From Lacihabitans sp. CS3-21 (GTDB lineage: Bacteria > Bacteroidota > Bacteroidia > Cytophagales > Spirosomataceae): a stretch of DNA of 64,000 bases. A model generated the notes under the pieces. It saw only the letters and a list, made by a program, of their open reading frames with translations, was not told the DNA's origin and did not search any database. Positions 1-9,226 of this stretch are shown piece by piece. The DNA is taken from assembly GCF_024343675.1 (NCBI RefSeq), contig NZ_RJUD01000008.1, forward strand, positions 62,001-126,000, read 5' to 3'. Within the stretch, counting starts at the first letter, position 1. Each line of letters starts with the position of its first letter. The translations under genes were made by a program, and so were the position numbers.

Positions 1-1
1 C

Positions 2-223
2 CAAGTTTTTCCAAATCCAGTTTCTGACGAACTACACCTAAGCGAAATTCAAGAATTTTACCTACTCCATATTTACGACCAGCTTGGTCGAAAAATTCTC
101 CAAAAAGACATTTCAAACCTAAAATCTACAAAACTTGACCTCAAAGAACTTCCACAAGGCGTATATTATTTGTACCTTTTGGGTTCAAAAGAACCAGAGA
201 GCTATAAACTTTTTAAAAATTAA
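2..223 (+). CDS. C-terminal fragment of a type IX secretion cargo protein (type A sorting domain)
   Basis: Only the last 73 codons lie in the window; the start is upstream. The fragment begins with VFPNPVSDEL, then has IYDQLGRKIL in the middle, LKELPQGVYYLYL, and ends in a basic tail (YKLFKN). This is the standard pattern of the type A T9SS C-terminal domain (PNP motif, GxxV/GRxI turn, L..GxYxL strand, terminal K). The domain routes a periplasmic protein through the type IX translocon of Bacteroidota and is then cleaved off or attached to the surface. The function of the passenger cannot be known from this piece. The stop codon lies 4 nt before the next start, so the two genes are probably cotranscribed. 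Confidence 0.85.
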   Translation, partial: QVFPNPVSDELHLSEIQEFYLLHIYDQLGRKILQKDISNLKSTKLDLKELPQGVYYLYLLGSKEPESYKLFKN

Positions 224-227
224 ATAA

Positions 228-1604
228 ATGCACCGCAATTTTATAAAAGTTCTATGTGCGATTTTGCTGCTTGGAAATTTTTCTTGCAGTAGAAAACCCA
301 TAGATATTAACCCCATAAACAACAACCCTAAGGATTCTACCATTACAATAGTTCCATCTAAATTTCTAAAAGAAAACAACTGGATTTATTCGCAAATGAA
401 AAAGTATTATCTATGGGAAGAGGCCATGCCAGTAGAAGCCAAAACTGATAAATACTTAGAACCAATCAAATATTACAAATCGCTCATAAATGAAAATCAA
501 GATTGGTTTTCATATATGAAAAGTGACAAAAACGACGTTTTGAACTTTTGGTTGGGCACACCAGTAGGATACGGATTTAGATACAAAACTTTTAAACCAG
601 ACCCATTAAAAGACCAAATATTTCTGGCGATTTCATTGGTAGCACAAAATAGCCCAGCAGAAAAAGCGGGCCTATACAGGGCAGATATTATCCAGAAGAT
701 AAATGGAAATACGATTACTGAAAATAATATTTTGACACTTTTAGCCCAGCCGAATATCGACATAACCTGGCTAAATACTTCAGACGAAATCAAAAATGCC
801 AATATCGCAAAAACTGGCTACAAAGTAAAACCCATTTATGACTTTAGGGTGATCGAAACTGGAAAACAAAAAATTGGTTATTTGGCTTTTACACAATTTC
901 TCCATGATATCGATCCAGAACTCAGAGCCGTTTTTGGCTATTTCAAAAACCAGAAAATAGATGATTTCATACTCGATTTAAGATTCAATCCAGGAGGATT
1001 TACACCAAATGCAGAAGTTGTAGGCTCTTTGATTGTTAAAAATCTAAATCCAAATGAGAAAATGTTTGGAGGCCACATGAATAAAAACCAAACACTCGAG
1101 GCTCAAAGCAAACCTGATGGAAATAAAGACGGAAGAAACTGGACAAATGAAACTTTTAATTTAAATACGCTCAATAGAGTTTTTGTAATAACCTCAAAAT
1201 CAACGTCTTCTTCATCTGAATTGGTAATAAACTGCCTAAAACCGTATATGGAGGTGATTTTAATCGGAGACAATACCATGGGTAAAAGCGTAATTTCGAC
1301 CATCATAACAGATGAAACTGGCCAACTACCTTTGGTTCTTATGCCTGCCTATTCAACCTTGGAAAACTCAAGAGGGGAAGCTATTTATGCAAGAAAAGAA
1401 GGATTTATCCCGAATTATGTGGTTCAAGATGATGTTTTGCCTTATTATCCCATCGGAAATCTCAATGAAACGCTTTTGAAAAAAACACTTCAAATAATTA
1501 ACAATACCATAACCACCGATGTAATAGATTCAAACCATTACAAAGTGAACTTCATGGATAGGCTCCACCATTATGATAGTTTAACGCCGTTTGTATCCAA
1601 CTAA
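228..1604 (+). CDS. S41 family carboxy-terminal processing protease, lipoprotein
   Basis: 458 aa. The N-terminus is a lipoprotein signal (hydrophobic LCAILLLGNFSC, lipid Cys about residue 20), so the enzyme is probably anchored in the envelope. A PDZ-like region (about 110-180, with SPAEKAGLYRADIIQKING) precedes the S41 catalytic domain. FILDLRFNPGG (about 247-257) is the typical core strand. The Ser run at 327-330 followed by E331 matches the SxSxSE nucleophile motif, with S328 the likely nucleophile. K353 in TMGKSV sits 25 residues later, the usual Ser-Lys dyad spacing. Such proteases trim periplasmic or outer-membrane proteins; the substrate is unknown. It follows the T9SS cargo gene by 4 nt. 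Confidence 0.85.
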   Translation: MHRNFIKVLCAILLLGNFSCSRKPIDINPINNNPKDSTITIVPSKFLKENNWIYSQMKKYYLWEEAMPVEAKTDKYLEPIKYYKSLINENQDWFSYMKSDKNDVLNFWLGTPVGYGFRYKTFKPDPLKDQIFLAISLVAQNSPAEKAGLYRADIIQKINGNTITENNILTLLAQPNIDITWLNTSDEIKNANIAKTGYKVKPIYDFRVIETGKQKIGYLAFTQFLHDIDPELRAVFGYFKNQKIDDFILDLRFNPGGFTPNAEVVGSLIVKNLNPNEKMFGGHMNKNQTLEAQSKPDGNKDGRNWTNETFNLNTLNRVFVITSKSTSSSSELVINCLKPYMEVILIGDNTMGKSVISTIITDETGQLPLVLMPAYSTLENSRGEAIYARKEGFIPNYVVQDDVLPYYPIGNLNETLLKKTLQIINNTITTDVIDSNHYKVNFMDRLHHYDSLTPFVSN

Positions 1605-1639
1605 AATTTAATTTAGCTGAAAGCATAAATTTTCTTTTT
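1603..1639 (+). terminator. Probable intrinsic terminator after the S41 protease gene
   Basis: AAAATTTA at 1603-1610 pairs with TAAATTTT at 1626-1633. Inside it a small GCT/AGC stem closes a GAA loop, and CTTTTT follows. The stem is AT-rich and overlaps the stop codon by two bases, so it is only moderately strong. Confidence 0.5.
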
Positions 1640-1762
1640 ATTAAAAAAGCAACAAAAAATATAATTTGTCGTCATTTAATCTCCATTCGTCAAGTTTTTG
1701 AAGGTTAAATAAGCCTTTTTTATTAAGTTTAGTGGTTTTTTAATTCATCTGAAAAAGCAAAC

Positions 1763-2377
1763 TTGAAACCTTTCGTATTTACACGTATTCAATATAACTC
1801 TGGCGACTGGGATACTGACCAACGTATGCCTAGTAATATCTTGAATTCGCTTGTCGAATATACAACCATTCCGATAGACGAAAAAGAACGAACCATTTTT
1901 CTGACTGATAAAAACCTATTCCGAAGTCCAATCTGTTATTTAAGTGGACACAAATTAGTAGAATTTTCGAGTATGGAAAGAGATAACCTGCATCGGTACA
2001 TACAAAATGGAGGATTTCTTTTTGTGGATGATTGCAACCATGATATAGATGGACTTTTTGCAAAATCGTTTGAGCAGGAAATCGGGAGAGTTTTTGGACA
2101 AAAAGCCTTGCAGAAAATCCCAAATACGCATCCAATTTACCAATCTTTCTTTGAATTTGAAGGCCCTCCTACCACAAGTTTTGAGCTCAATGGCTGGGGT
2201 GACGACCTCGTTCATGATTATCTAAAAGCAGTAACGGTAAACGGAAGAATAGGAATTTTATACTCAAACAAAGACTACGGCTGCGAATGGGACTATGATT
2301 TTCGCAACAAACGCTGGCTGGCCGAAGACAACACCAAGTTTGGTGTGAATATTATCAACTATGCATTAACACATTAG
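1763..2377 (+). CDS. DUF4159 domain-containing protein, first gene of MoxR operon
   Basis: 204 aa, read from a TTG start. The first ATG lies inside conserved sequence (residue 23), so TTG is the better start. FTRIQYNSGDWD at the N-terminus, GGFLFVDDCN (about 93-102) and the glycine- and acid-rich GCEWDYDF near the end match the DUF4159 family. That family has a class I glutamine amidotransferase-like fold and usually occurs beside MoxR/DUF58/BatA genes. There is no signal peptide. The catalytic Cys/His pair of true amidotransferases is not obvious. The next gene starts 6 nt after the stop. The exact function is unknown; it probably belongs to an envelope or stress module with its neighbours. 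Confidence 0.8.
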   Translation: MKPFVFTRIQYNSGDWDTDQRMPSNILNSLVEYTTIPIDEKERTIFLTDKNLFRSPICYLSGHKLVEFSSMERDNLHRYIQNGGFLFVDDCNHDIDGLFAKSFEQEIGRVFGQKALQKIPNTHPIYQSFFEFEGPPTTSFELNGWGDDLVHDYLKAVTVNGRIGILYSNKDYGCEWDYDFRNKRWLAEDNTKFGVNIINYALTH

Positions 2378-2383
2378 AATAAA

Positions 2384-3355
2384 TTGGAAACCAAAGAACA
2401 ATACAAATCGCTGGTAGAGAAATTGCCGCTCTTAAAAAAAGAAATTGCCAAGGTAATAGTTGGGCAAAACGAAGTTATTGAGGAAATCTTAATCGCTTTT
2501 TTGGCAGGGGGACATTGCCTACTCGAAGGCGTTCCAGGATTAGCAAAAACCTTAATGGTAAAGACGATATCTGAGGCTTTAGAGATGGAATTCAAAAGAA
2601 TCCAATTTACGCCCGATCTTATGCCAGGCGATATTATTGGAACCGAGATATTGGAAGAAGACCACGAAACTGGAAAGAAATTCTTCAAATTCAACAAAGG
2701 CCCTTTGTTTGCTAACATAGTTTTAGCAGACGAAATAAACCGTACGCCACCTAAAACTCAAGCTGCCCTATTGGAAGCTATGCAAGAATATAAAGTGACT
2801 TACGGTGGTGTAAATTATGATTTAGACAAGCCATTTTTGATTATCGCTACCCAAAATCCAATTGAGCAATCTGGAACCTACCCCTTGCCTGAAGCTCAAT
2901 TAGACAGATTTTTGTTGTTTATAAAACTCTATTATCCTTCTGAAACAGAAGAATTGGAAGTGTTAAAGTCTACGACTGCTGTGAAAAAAAATACAATTAA
3001 CAGTGTATTTAACGCACTGGATATCATAGCCTTACAAAATCTCACTCGCCAAGTTCATATAGACGACAGCTTGATAGTGGAAGTAAATAACCTAGTAAGA
3101 AATTCGCGACCACAGAATTCTACTTCAGAGTTTGTAAAAAAATGGTGTGAATGGGGTGCAGGACCTCGAGCGGGCCAGGCATTGATACTTTGTGCCAAAG
3201 CCAGGGCTGTGGTAAAAGGTAGATTTTCGGTAATTCCCGAAGACATTCATACGCTGGCATATCCAGTTTTAAGACATAGAATTTCGCTAAACTTTCGTGC
3301 TGAAGCCGAAGGAATAAGCACCGATGATGTCATAAAAAATTTATTGAAATCATAA
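2384..3355 (+). CDS. MoxR family AAA+ ATPase
   Basis: 323 aa from a TTG start; the next Met is after the P-loop, so TTG is required. Walker A is GVPGLAKT (49-56), Walker B is LADEINR (about 113-119), sensor 1 is in IIATQNPIEQSGTYPLPEAQLDRFL, and GAGPRAGQALI is the MoxR-type C-terminal helical domain. MoxR ATPases act as chaperone-like remodelers together with DUF58 and von Willebrand-type partners, and these are encoded directly downstream. The adjacent genes are separated by 6 nt upstream and 24 nt downstream, which indicates one operon. The family assignment is secure; the client protein is unknown. Confidence 0.93.
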   Translation: METKEQYKSLVEKLPLLKKEIAKVIVGQNEVIEEILIAFLAGGHCLLEGVPGLAKTLMVKTISEALEMEFKRIQFTPDLMPGDIIGTEILEEDHETGKKFFKFNKGPLFANIVLADEINRTPPKTQAALLEAMQEYKVTYGGVNYDLDKPFLIIATQNPIEQSGTYPLPEAQLDRFLLFIKLYYPSETEELEVLKSTTAVKKNTINSVFNALDIIALQNLTRQVHIDDSLIVEVNNLVRNSRPQNSTSEFVKKWCEWGAGPRAGQALILCAKARAVVKGRFSVIPEDIHTLAYPVLRHRISLNFRAEAEGISTDDVIKNLLKS

Positions 3356-3379
3356 AGCAAACTATCTCATAAGCTACGC

Positions 3380-4246
3380 ATGTCTTTAGCCCAAGACCTA
3401 AAAAAAGTCAATAACCTACAGCTCGCTGCCAAATTGGTGAGTGATCAAGTAGTGCTTGGGCTTCATAATAGCAAAAGGTCAGGCACTGGGGCAGAGTTTG
3501 AACAATACCGACATTACAGACCGGGTGACGACCCAAAGAGTATAGACTGGAAGCTTTTTGCCCGTACTGAAAAACACCAGGTAAGAGAATCAGCCACTGA
3601 AAGTACACTCACTATCAACTTCATTATTGACCTATCTGGCTCGATGAACTATGAAGAAAAGGGCGTTTCTCGGCTATATTTTGCCAAAATATTACTCGCA
3701 TCTTTCGCCTATCTGGGTTTTAAGCAGAGTGACAACATGAATCTTTTTGGCTTAAAAAATGGCAAATTGGAATTGTTGGCTAGCCAAGGCAAACAAAGTT
3801 TTCAAAAAATACTTTATGGCCTAGAAAATGCTAAAGCAGAAGGAAACTGGAATTTTGAGAAAATAAATTTTCCTGAATTTCAATCAAAAAATAAAGAATT
3901 ATTGATATTCGTCTCCGACTTCTTTCAAACAAACAGTGAGTTTTATCAGCTCGTGAATCTATGGTCGAGGCCTGGAAAACAACTTTTACTCTTTCAAATT
4001 CTTGGTGAAAAAGAAGTTAGCTTTGAATGGGATGAAGTTATCAAATTTAAAGACTTAGAAACTGGAAAAAGTATAGAATTAAGTCCTGAGGAAACAAAAA
4101 ACGCATATCTGAAATCCTTTCATGGTTACCTAGATGATTTTGAAAATGAGCTAAAAATTGAAAATGTCCATTTTTACAGGTGTCAACTCAATGACCCAAT
4201 AGCTGAAGTATTGAAAAACTCTCTCAAAAAATTAAAATGGAGCTAA
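3380..4246 (+). CDS. DUF58 domain-containing protein (MoxR partner)
   Basis: 288 aa, soluble, with no signal or membrane span. The DUF58 hallmark is present at about 37-60 (EFEQYRHYRPGDDPKSIDW), followed by a von Willebrand A-like fold with a metal-site motif INFIIDLSGSMNY (DxSxS, about 79-91) and LLIFVSDFF. DUF58/vWA proteins are adaptors or substrates of MoxR ATPases. The gene overlaps the next by 10 nt, suggesting translational coupling with the BatA-like membrane protein. Confidence 0.9.
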   Translation: MSLAQDLKKVNNLQLAAKLVSDQVVLGLHNSKRSGTGAEFEQYRHYRPGDDPKSIDWKLFARTEKHQVRESATESTLTINFIIDLSGSMNYEEKGVSRLYFAKILLASFAYLGFKQSDNMNLFGLKNGKLELLASQGKQSFQKILYGLENAKAEGNWNFEKINFPEFQSKNKELLIFVSDFFQTNSEFYQLVNLWSRPGKQLLLFQILGEKEVSFEWDEVIKFKDLETGKSIELSPEETKNAYLKSFHGYLDDFENELKIENVHFYRCQLNDPIAEVLKNSLKKLKWS

Positions 4247-5388
4247 TAAACCCAAATGTTCTTTGGGGATTAGCTGCTATAGCTGCCCCAATTTTGATTC
4301 ACTTTTGGAATCAAAAACAAGCCAAAAATGTGGATTGGGCAGCTATGAAATGGTTGGTAGAAAGCCAAAAACTAAAAGCCAAAGGATTCAGGTTTGATGA
4401 TTGGTTACTATTAATTCTAAGGATTTTAGCCATTGCATTATTAGTTTTAATAATTGCTAAACCTCTCTTAAATAAATTAGGAGAAAATAACGAGACTCCA
4501 CTTGGTAAAATTCATGTTGTAGCAAAAGACAAAGCAACTACGGAGAATTTTAAATTCGAAATAAATGAGGCTTTAACCAAAAAAGAACCTGTATTTTGGA
4601 TTGACAATCTCAATAAAAACATTGAGAAATTAGAAGCCAATTTTGTAGAAAAAGAAACGTATATTTCTGATATTCAAAACATTGCAAATAATAAAAAAAT
4701 AGATTTTTCAAAAAAAATTCTTCACCTATATTTACCTAATGATATAAATTTAGGAGAAAACCCAAATCTATATTTACCAAGAAACTTTGAAGTTTTCTTT
4801 TCAAATAAAACCCCAAAAGAAGAAGGTAAGGCTCTGTCAACCAATGAATATATTTATGTAGATGCTGATAAAAAACTAACGAATAATAGCACCAAACCAT
4901 CGAAAAAAATTATTGAGAAAAAAGAAATAAAAGTTGCCATAAATATCACGAATCAAACAGAAAACAATAATGCGAAAGCAGCTTTTGAAGCCATAAAAGA
5001 AGTTTATGGATTTCCATTTATTTACGTAAATCAAAGTCCAGAAATAGTTATCGGTGATCAAATTGAAAAATACAAAAATGCTGAATTGATAATTTTATTA
5101 AAAGGAAGTCAAAATACTGCCAAAAACGTGGTGTTTCTCAATGAAAATCTAAAAGCTGGAAGTGTATTCAGAGCAGAACTACCAGAACAAATACTTGAAA
5201 TTCTTTTGAATCATTATCAATTGCACTCGCAGAAATCGCCATTGAGCAAGCAACAGTTAAGGCAGGTTTTTAAAGAGCATATAGGCAAAAAAACGAATGA
5301 TAAAATACTTATTGACAAATACTTATGTTTGTTACTTTTAGGAATTATAATAACAGAGCGTTGGATATCACTAAAAAAAAATAAATGA
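4237..5388 (+). CDS. BatA-type membrane protein
   Basis: 383 aa. The first 85 residues match the BatA N-terminal domain: LINPNVLWGLAAIAAPILIHFWNQ, then a second span around 58-78 (WLLLILRILAIALLVLIIAKPLL). The middle 280 residues are Lys/Asn-rich and probably extracytoplasmic. A single C-terminal span (YLCLLLLGIIITERW) precedes a basic tail. The vWA domain of classical BatA is not visible; the middle domain is unassigned. It overlaps DUF58 by 10 nt and the next gene by 4 nt. It probably anchors the MoxR/DUF58 complex in the inner membrane (inference). Confidence 0.8.
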   Translation: MELINPNVLWGLAAIAAPILIHFWNQKQAKNVDWAAMKWLVESQKLKAKGFRFDDWLLLILRILAIALLVLIIAKPLLNKLGENNETPLGKIHVVAKDKATTENFKFEINEALTKKEPVFWIDNLNKNIEKLEANFVEKETYISDIQNIANNKKIDFSKKILHLYLPNDINLGENPNLYLPRNFEVFFSNKTPKEEGKALSTNEYIYVDADKKLTNNSTKPSKKIIEKKEIKVAINITNQTENNNAKAAFEAIKEVYGFPFIYVNQSPEIVIGDQIEKYKNAELIILLKGSQNTAKNVVFLNENLKAGSVFRAELPEQILEILLNHYQLHSQKSPLSKQQLRQVFKEHIGKKTNDKILIDKYLCLLLLGIIITERWISLKKNK

Positions 5389-7544
5389 ACAGAATAAGTA
5401 ATACAGTTTCCAAAATAGCCATCAGGTTGTTCTTGATAGACATGCTGAAGTGCATTTTTGTAGGCCTTGCTTCTTATTTCGTTTTAAACTACTTTATTCA
5501 AAATAAGTCGCTATCCATTTTAGGTGCAACCTTTGGATTTGTTGCATTGGGTTTTTATCTAAACATTTGGAAAAATAAAAAAGAAGCTGCCAAAAAATTT
5601 GTTCATCAACACAATCCAAAGCTAGAACACAGCCTTTCATTATTAGAGAAAAAGGAGCTAAACGTAGTGGAAATCATGCAAGTGGATAGAATCATGGACA
5701 CAAAAATACAGCTCCCATTGAAGCTAGATAAGGCATTCTGGATTTTGTTATCGGTAGCCATTTTGAGTTCCGGATTTTCATTTATTCCAAAAAAACTGAA
5801 AAGCCTAAATTTGCCAATCGCAAACTTGCTTGATACAACCGAGAGTAGTTCGGCAGTAAAACAGCCAAAGTTCAACTCTTCCGTTCTAAAAATTACACCT
5901 CCAAAATATACTGGATTGAGCCAAAAAACTTCTGCCAACCTTAATGCGGAAGTAATAGTAGGTTCCAACCTCGAATGGATTGTGAAATTTGATAATTCAC
6001 CAGAGGTCTCAGTTGTTTTAGAAAATGCCAAGGGTAAAAGCTTGGAATTCATCAAAAGTGGAGACAATTACCTACACATTGATCAAATATTACACAGCGG
6101 TTTTTATTCTATCAAAGCATTTCAAAAAGACTCATTAATATATCAATCAGCGTTTTACAGAATTGAAGCTTTGCCCGATAATCCTCCAAAAATAGAACCA
6201 GCCTCCAAAAATCTGTATACAATCCATCAAATGAAAGACCCGAAAACCATCCAAATTTCAGCAAAAATATCTGATGATTTTAAGGTGAGTCAAGCTTATA
6301 TTGTAGCTACTGTAGCCAGGGGGTCTGGTGAAAATGTAAAATTCAGAGAGGCAAAGTGGCCAGTGGGAAGTACAAATTTTCAATCTGCCAATATCTCCAA
6401 AAATATAGATTTAAAAGCACTCAACTTCAGCCCTGGAGATGAATTGTACTATTATTGGGCTGCAATTGACAACAAACAGCCTGAACCAAATTTCACAAAA
6501 TCAGATACTTACTTCGTGGTTTTCAAAGACACAGCTTCAAAAGATGAATCTGATTTAGCCACCATGGCCATGAATATTCTACCAGAATACTTCAGAAGCC
6601 AGAGACAAATAATCATTGATACCGAAAAGCTCATAAAAAAACGCAGTAAAATTAAAACTGCCATGTTTAATTCAGAATCCAATGAAATCGGATATGACCA
6701 AAAAGTGCTTCGGTTGAGATATGGACAATATTTAGGAGAGGAATTTGAAAATAGTATTGGAGCAGCTCCGCATGAAGAGGAAGATGGGGACTTCATGAAG
6801 GGTTTTGTACATGCCCATGACACTGAGGAACAGGAGGATAACCACGGGCATGAGGAACATGGACATGAACACGCACATGCTGTAGAAAATCCGAACACAA
6901 ACCAGGATCCTTTAGCTGCCTTAATGGCCGAATATGTGCATTCCCATGATGATGCAGAAACCAACACTTTCTATGAGCAATCGACCAGGAGTCTCTTAAA
7001 AATGGCTTTGGAGCAAATGTGGCAATCGGAACTTCACTTGAGACTTTACGAACCAGAAAAAGCCTTACCGTTTGAAAACAAAGCACTTGCCTACTTAAAG
7101 GAAGCTCAACAAAAAGCCAGAGTTTATGTAAAGAAGACGGGATTTGACCCGCCTCCAATCAAAGAAAAAGAGAAAAGACTCACAGGTGAACTGACCAAAT
7201 TCAATGCAAAACAAAATATCAGTAAAGTGTTCTTTGAAGACGAAACCAGACTATTGGCCGCTTCGATAATAGATATTCTTGAAAAAGAAAAGATTGATAA
7301 TAAGGATAAGCAAAAAATGCTAAGACTTGGTCAGGCATTATCGGAATTGTCCAACATAAAAGGCTCTATTTTGAAGGATATTCAGACCATAATAAACGCC
7401 AAAAACGTAACAAAACAGCAGAAAGAAACGCTAAAAAATAGCTTATTGCTCATCTTAAATTTCGAAAATCAGAAAAATAAAGGAGGAAAAACCACCATAA
7501 ATAATAAGGAATTGGAAACAGCTTTCAGAAAAAACTTAAAGTAA
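5385..7544 (+). CDS. DUF4175-like large membrane-anchored protein with a His-rich insert
   Basis: 719 aa. There are two N-terminal spans (about 20-60) and a third near 118-136, followed by a large periplasmic-looking region. Residues about 160-390 look like beta-sandwich repeats (SSVLKITPPKYTGL, LPDNPPKIEPAS, VSQAYIVATVARG). A helical C-terminal half follows. Residues 463-499 contain nine His and many Glu/Asp (HAHD, HGHEEHGHEHAHA), with a further HSHDD near 525: a low-complexity segment that could bind Zn, Ni or Cu. Proteins of this kind in Bacteroidota MoxR operons are often labelled DUF4175; that label is from memory and moderate in confidence. It overlaps the preceding gene by 4 nt and ends 1 nt before the next start. 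Confidence 0.65.
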   Translation: MNRISNTVSKIAIRLFLIDMLKCIFVGLASYFVLNYFIQNKSLSILGATFGFVALGFYLNIWKNKKEAAKKFVHQHNPKLEHSLSLLEKKELNVVEIMQVDRIMDTKIQLPLKLDKAFWILLSVAILSSGFSFIPKKLKSLNLPIANLLDTTESSSAVKQPKFNSSVLKITPPKYTGLSQKTSANLNAEVIVGSNLEWIVKFDNSPEVSVVLENAKGKSLEFIKSGDNYLHIDQILHSGFYSIKAFQKDSLIYQSAFYRIEALPDNPPKIEPASKNLYTIHQMKDPKTIQISAKISDDFKVSQAYIVATVARGSGENVKFREAKWPVGSTNFQSANISKNIDLKALNFSPGDELYYYWAAIDNKQPEPNFTKSDTYFVVFKDTASKDESDLATMAMNILPEYFRSQRQIIIDTEKLIKKRSKIKTAMFNSESNEIGYDQKVLRLRYGQYLGEEFENSIGAAPHEEEDGDFMKGFVHAHDTEEQEDNHGHEEHGHEHAHAVENPNTNQDPLAALMAEYVHSHDDAETNTFYEQSTRSLLKMALEQMWQSELHLRLYEPEKALPFENKALAYLKEAQQKARVYVKKTGFDPPPIKEKEKRLTGELTKFNAKQNISKVFFEDETRLLAASIIDILEKEKIDNKDKQKMLRLGQALSELSNIKGSILKDIQTIINAKNVTKQQKETLKNSLLLILNFENQKNKGGKTTINNKELETAFRKNLK

Positions 7545-7545
7545 A

Positions 7546-9144
7546 TTGTCAGAGAACATACAACATATTACCCTTATCACATTGCTAATCATATTGTTAG
7601 CTACTCAATTGTATGGGACTTTAAGTCAAAAAAATCTCAAAAGGAAATACACCAAACTAACGCTCAACATCTTGCTTTGGATATCTATTGTCATTTTGAT
7701 ATTTCCGCCAACGACGAACAACAATAAGTATTTAGTTAAAATTGGAATTAAGGATGAAATAGTTTCTCCAGATTTTGAAAAAAAAATAAAGGACAGTTTA
7801 GGCCTTAAAATGGTGGTTTCGACTAGCAAATTTGAAAAGGAATATGCCGATAAAAACCAAGAGGTAAAATTAATTGGTCAAAGCTTTAATCCAGAGTTTT
7901 TGAGTTTACTTTCTGACAGAAAAGTAGAATTTTTACCGGAATTCCAACAAAATGAAATCCAAAACCTGAACTGGCGAGCAGTCGTATTTCAAAACGAAAC
8001 CCAAATGGTAAACGGATGGTTAGATTTAGAAAAAGCAGGTACATTAAAACTAAAATATGGAAGTCAAATACTTGATAGTGTGAAACTTGAAAAAGGAAAA
8101 CAACACTTTAACCTGTCATACCCATCATTTTCAGTAGGTAAAACTAACATCAGTTTAAACCTTGAAGAAGAAACAATTTCTGAAATAAAGTATTATTCAA
8201 GGACATCTCCTAAACTAAAAATCCTTGTTTTGGCAGAAAATCCAGACTTTGAAACGAAAATGTTATCGGAGTGGCTAGGAAAAAATGGACATACCGTTGA
8301 TGTTGAAACAATCATTACCAAAAACACACAAAACAAAACGGTCATAAATCAAAATAAAGATGCTAATTATAATATTGTTTTTACTACTCCAGCTAGAGCC
8401 AATAATCCCGTTTGCCAAAAAACTTTGAAGGCTGGCGGCGGCGTTTTTGTTTTCAATTTGACAGAAAACGACCTTTCAATTGTCAATAAATCATTCTCCG
8501 AAAACTTTGAAATTCAGAGAATTAGCCAAGAAACAGAATCTAAACTACCAAACGATTTAATTGGTATCCCCTTCGGCTTAAAAGAAAACAAAAACCAACA
8601 AAAATTCAACAAATGGCCAATTTCCGTATCAAATAAAAGAGTTGGAATAACCTTAATATCTGAGACCTATCCCCTACTACTTTCTGGCGATAGTATTACT
8701 TATCGGCAAATTTGGGGAAATGTGCTGCAATTTTTGCAACCAGTTCAAAAGAATAATATAGAAATAGCAGCTCCTATTGTTTCTGGTCTTTGGACGAACA
8801 TAAAATTTAATAATTTCGATAATTCTTCAGCGATTTTCAAAACGACAAACGACACTATTTTCACTAGAATTTCGCCTATCAATTCGAAAACGCGAATGGG
8901 AAAATACGTATTTAGACAAACTGACTGGCAAAAAATAAATGATAGTTTAGAAGTATTTGTAGAAGTCAATGCTAAACCATATTTAAGTTTCATGCAGACA
9001 AAATCCATAATCAATTCTTACGATTCCAAAATGACTGCACATACTTTCCAATCAAATAGTAGTTTTGAAATTCTACCCGATTGGTTGAGATTAATTTTAT
9101 GTATTATCCTGTTTATTGTGGTTTGGATAGAGGCAAAATGGTGA
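7546..9144 (+). CDS. Membrane protein of unknown function, last gene of MoxR operon
   Basis: 532 aa from a TTG start placed 1 nt after the previous stop. Two N-terminal spans (about 8-24 and 36-53), a long extracytoplasmic-looking middle and one C-terminal span (WLRLILCIILFIVVW) give a BatA-like topology. Part of the middle (about 225-300, LKILVLAENPDFETKMLSEWL then GGGVFVFN) resembles the glutamine amidotransferase-like fold seen in such membrane proteins, but no catalytic residues can be pointed to. The operon context is the only functional clue. The gene is real: it is long, unbroken and tightly linked to its neighbour. Confidence 0.75.
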   Translation: MSENIQHITLITLLIILLATQLYGTLSQKNLKRKYTKLTLNILLWISIVILIFPPTTNNNKYLVKIGIKDEIVSPDFEKKIKDSLGLKMVVSTSKFEKEYADKNQEVKLIGQSFNPEFLSLLSDRKVEFLPEFQQNEIQNLNWRAVVFQNETQMVNGWLDLEKAGTLKLKYGSQILDSVKLEKGKQHFNLSYPSFSVGKTNISLNLEEETISEIKYYSRTSPKLKILVLAENPDFETKMLSEWLGKNGHTVDVETIITKNTQNKTVINQNKDANYNIVFTTPARANNPVCQKTLKAGGGVFVFNLTENDLSIVNKSFSENFEIQRISQETESKLPNDLIGIPFGLKENKNQQKFNKWPISVSNKRVGITLISETYPLLLSGDSITYRQIWGNVLQFLQPVQKNNIEIAAPIVSGLWTNIKFNNFDNSSAIFKTTNDTIFTRISPINSKTRMGKYVFRQTDWQKINDSLEVFVEVNAKPYLSFMQTKSIINSYDSKMTAHTFQSNSSFEILPDWLRLILCIILFIVVWIEAKW

Positions 9145-9226
9145 AACAAATTGATAAAACTTTGTTAACTTTTGGGTTTGCCACCAATTATTGTCATCTT
9201 AGTAGTCCAAAAATACCCAACCTTAA

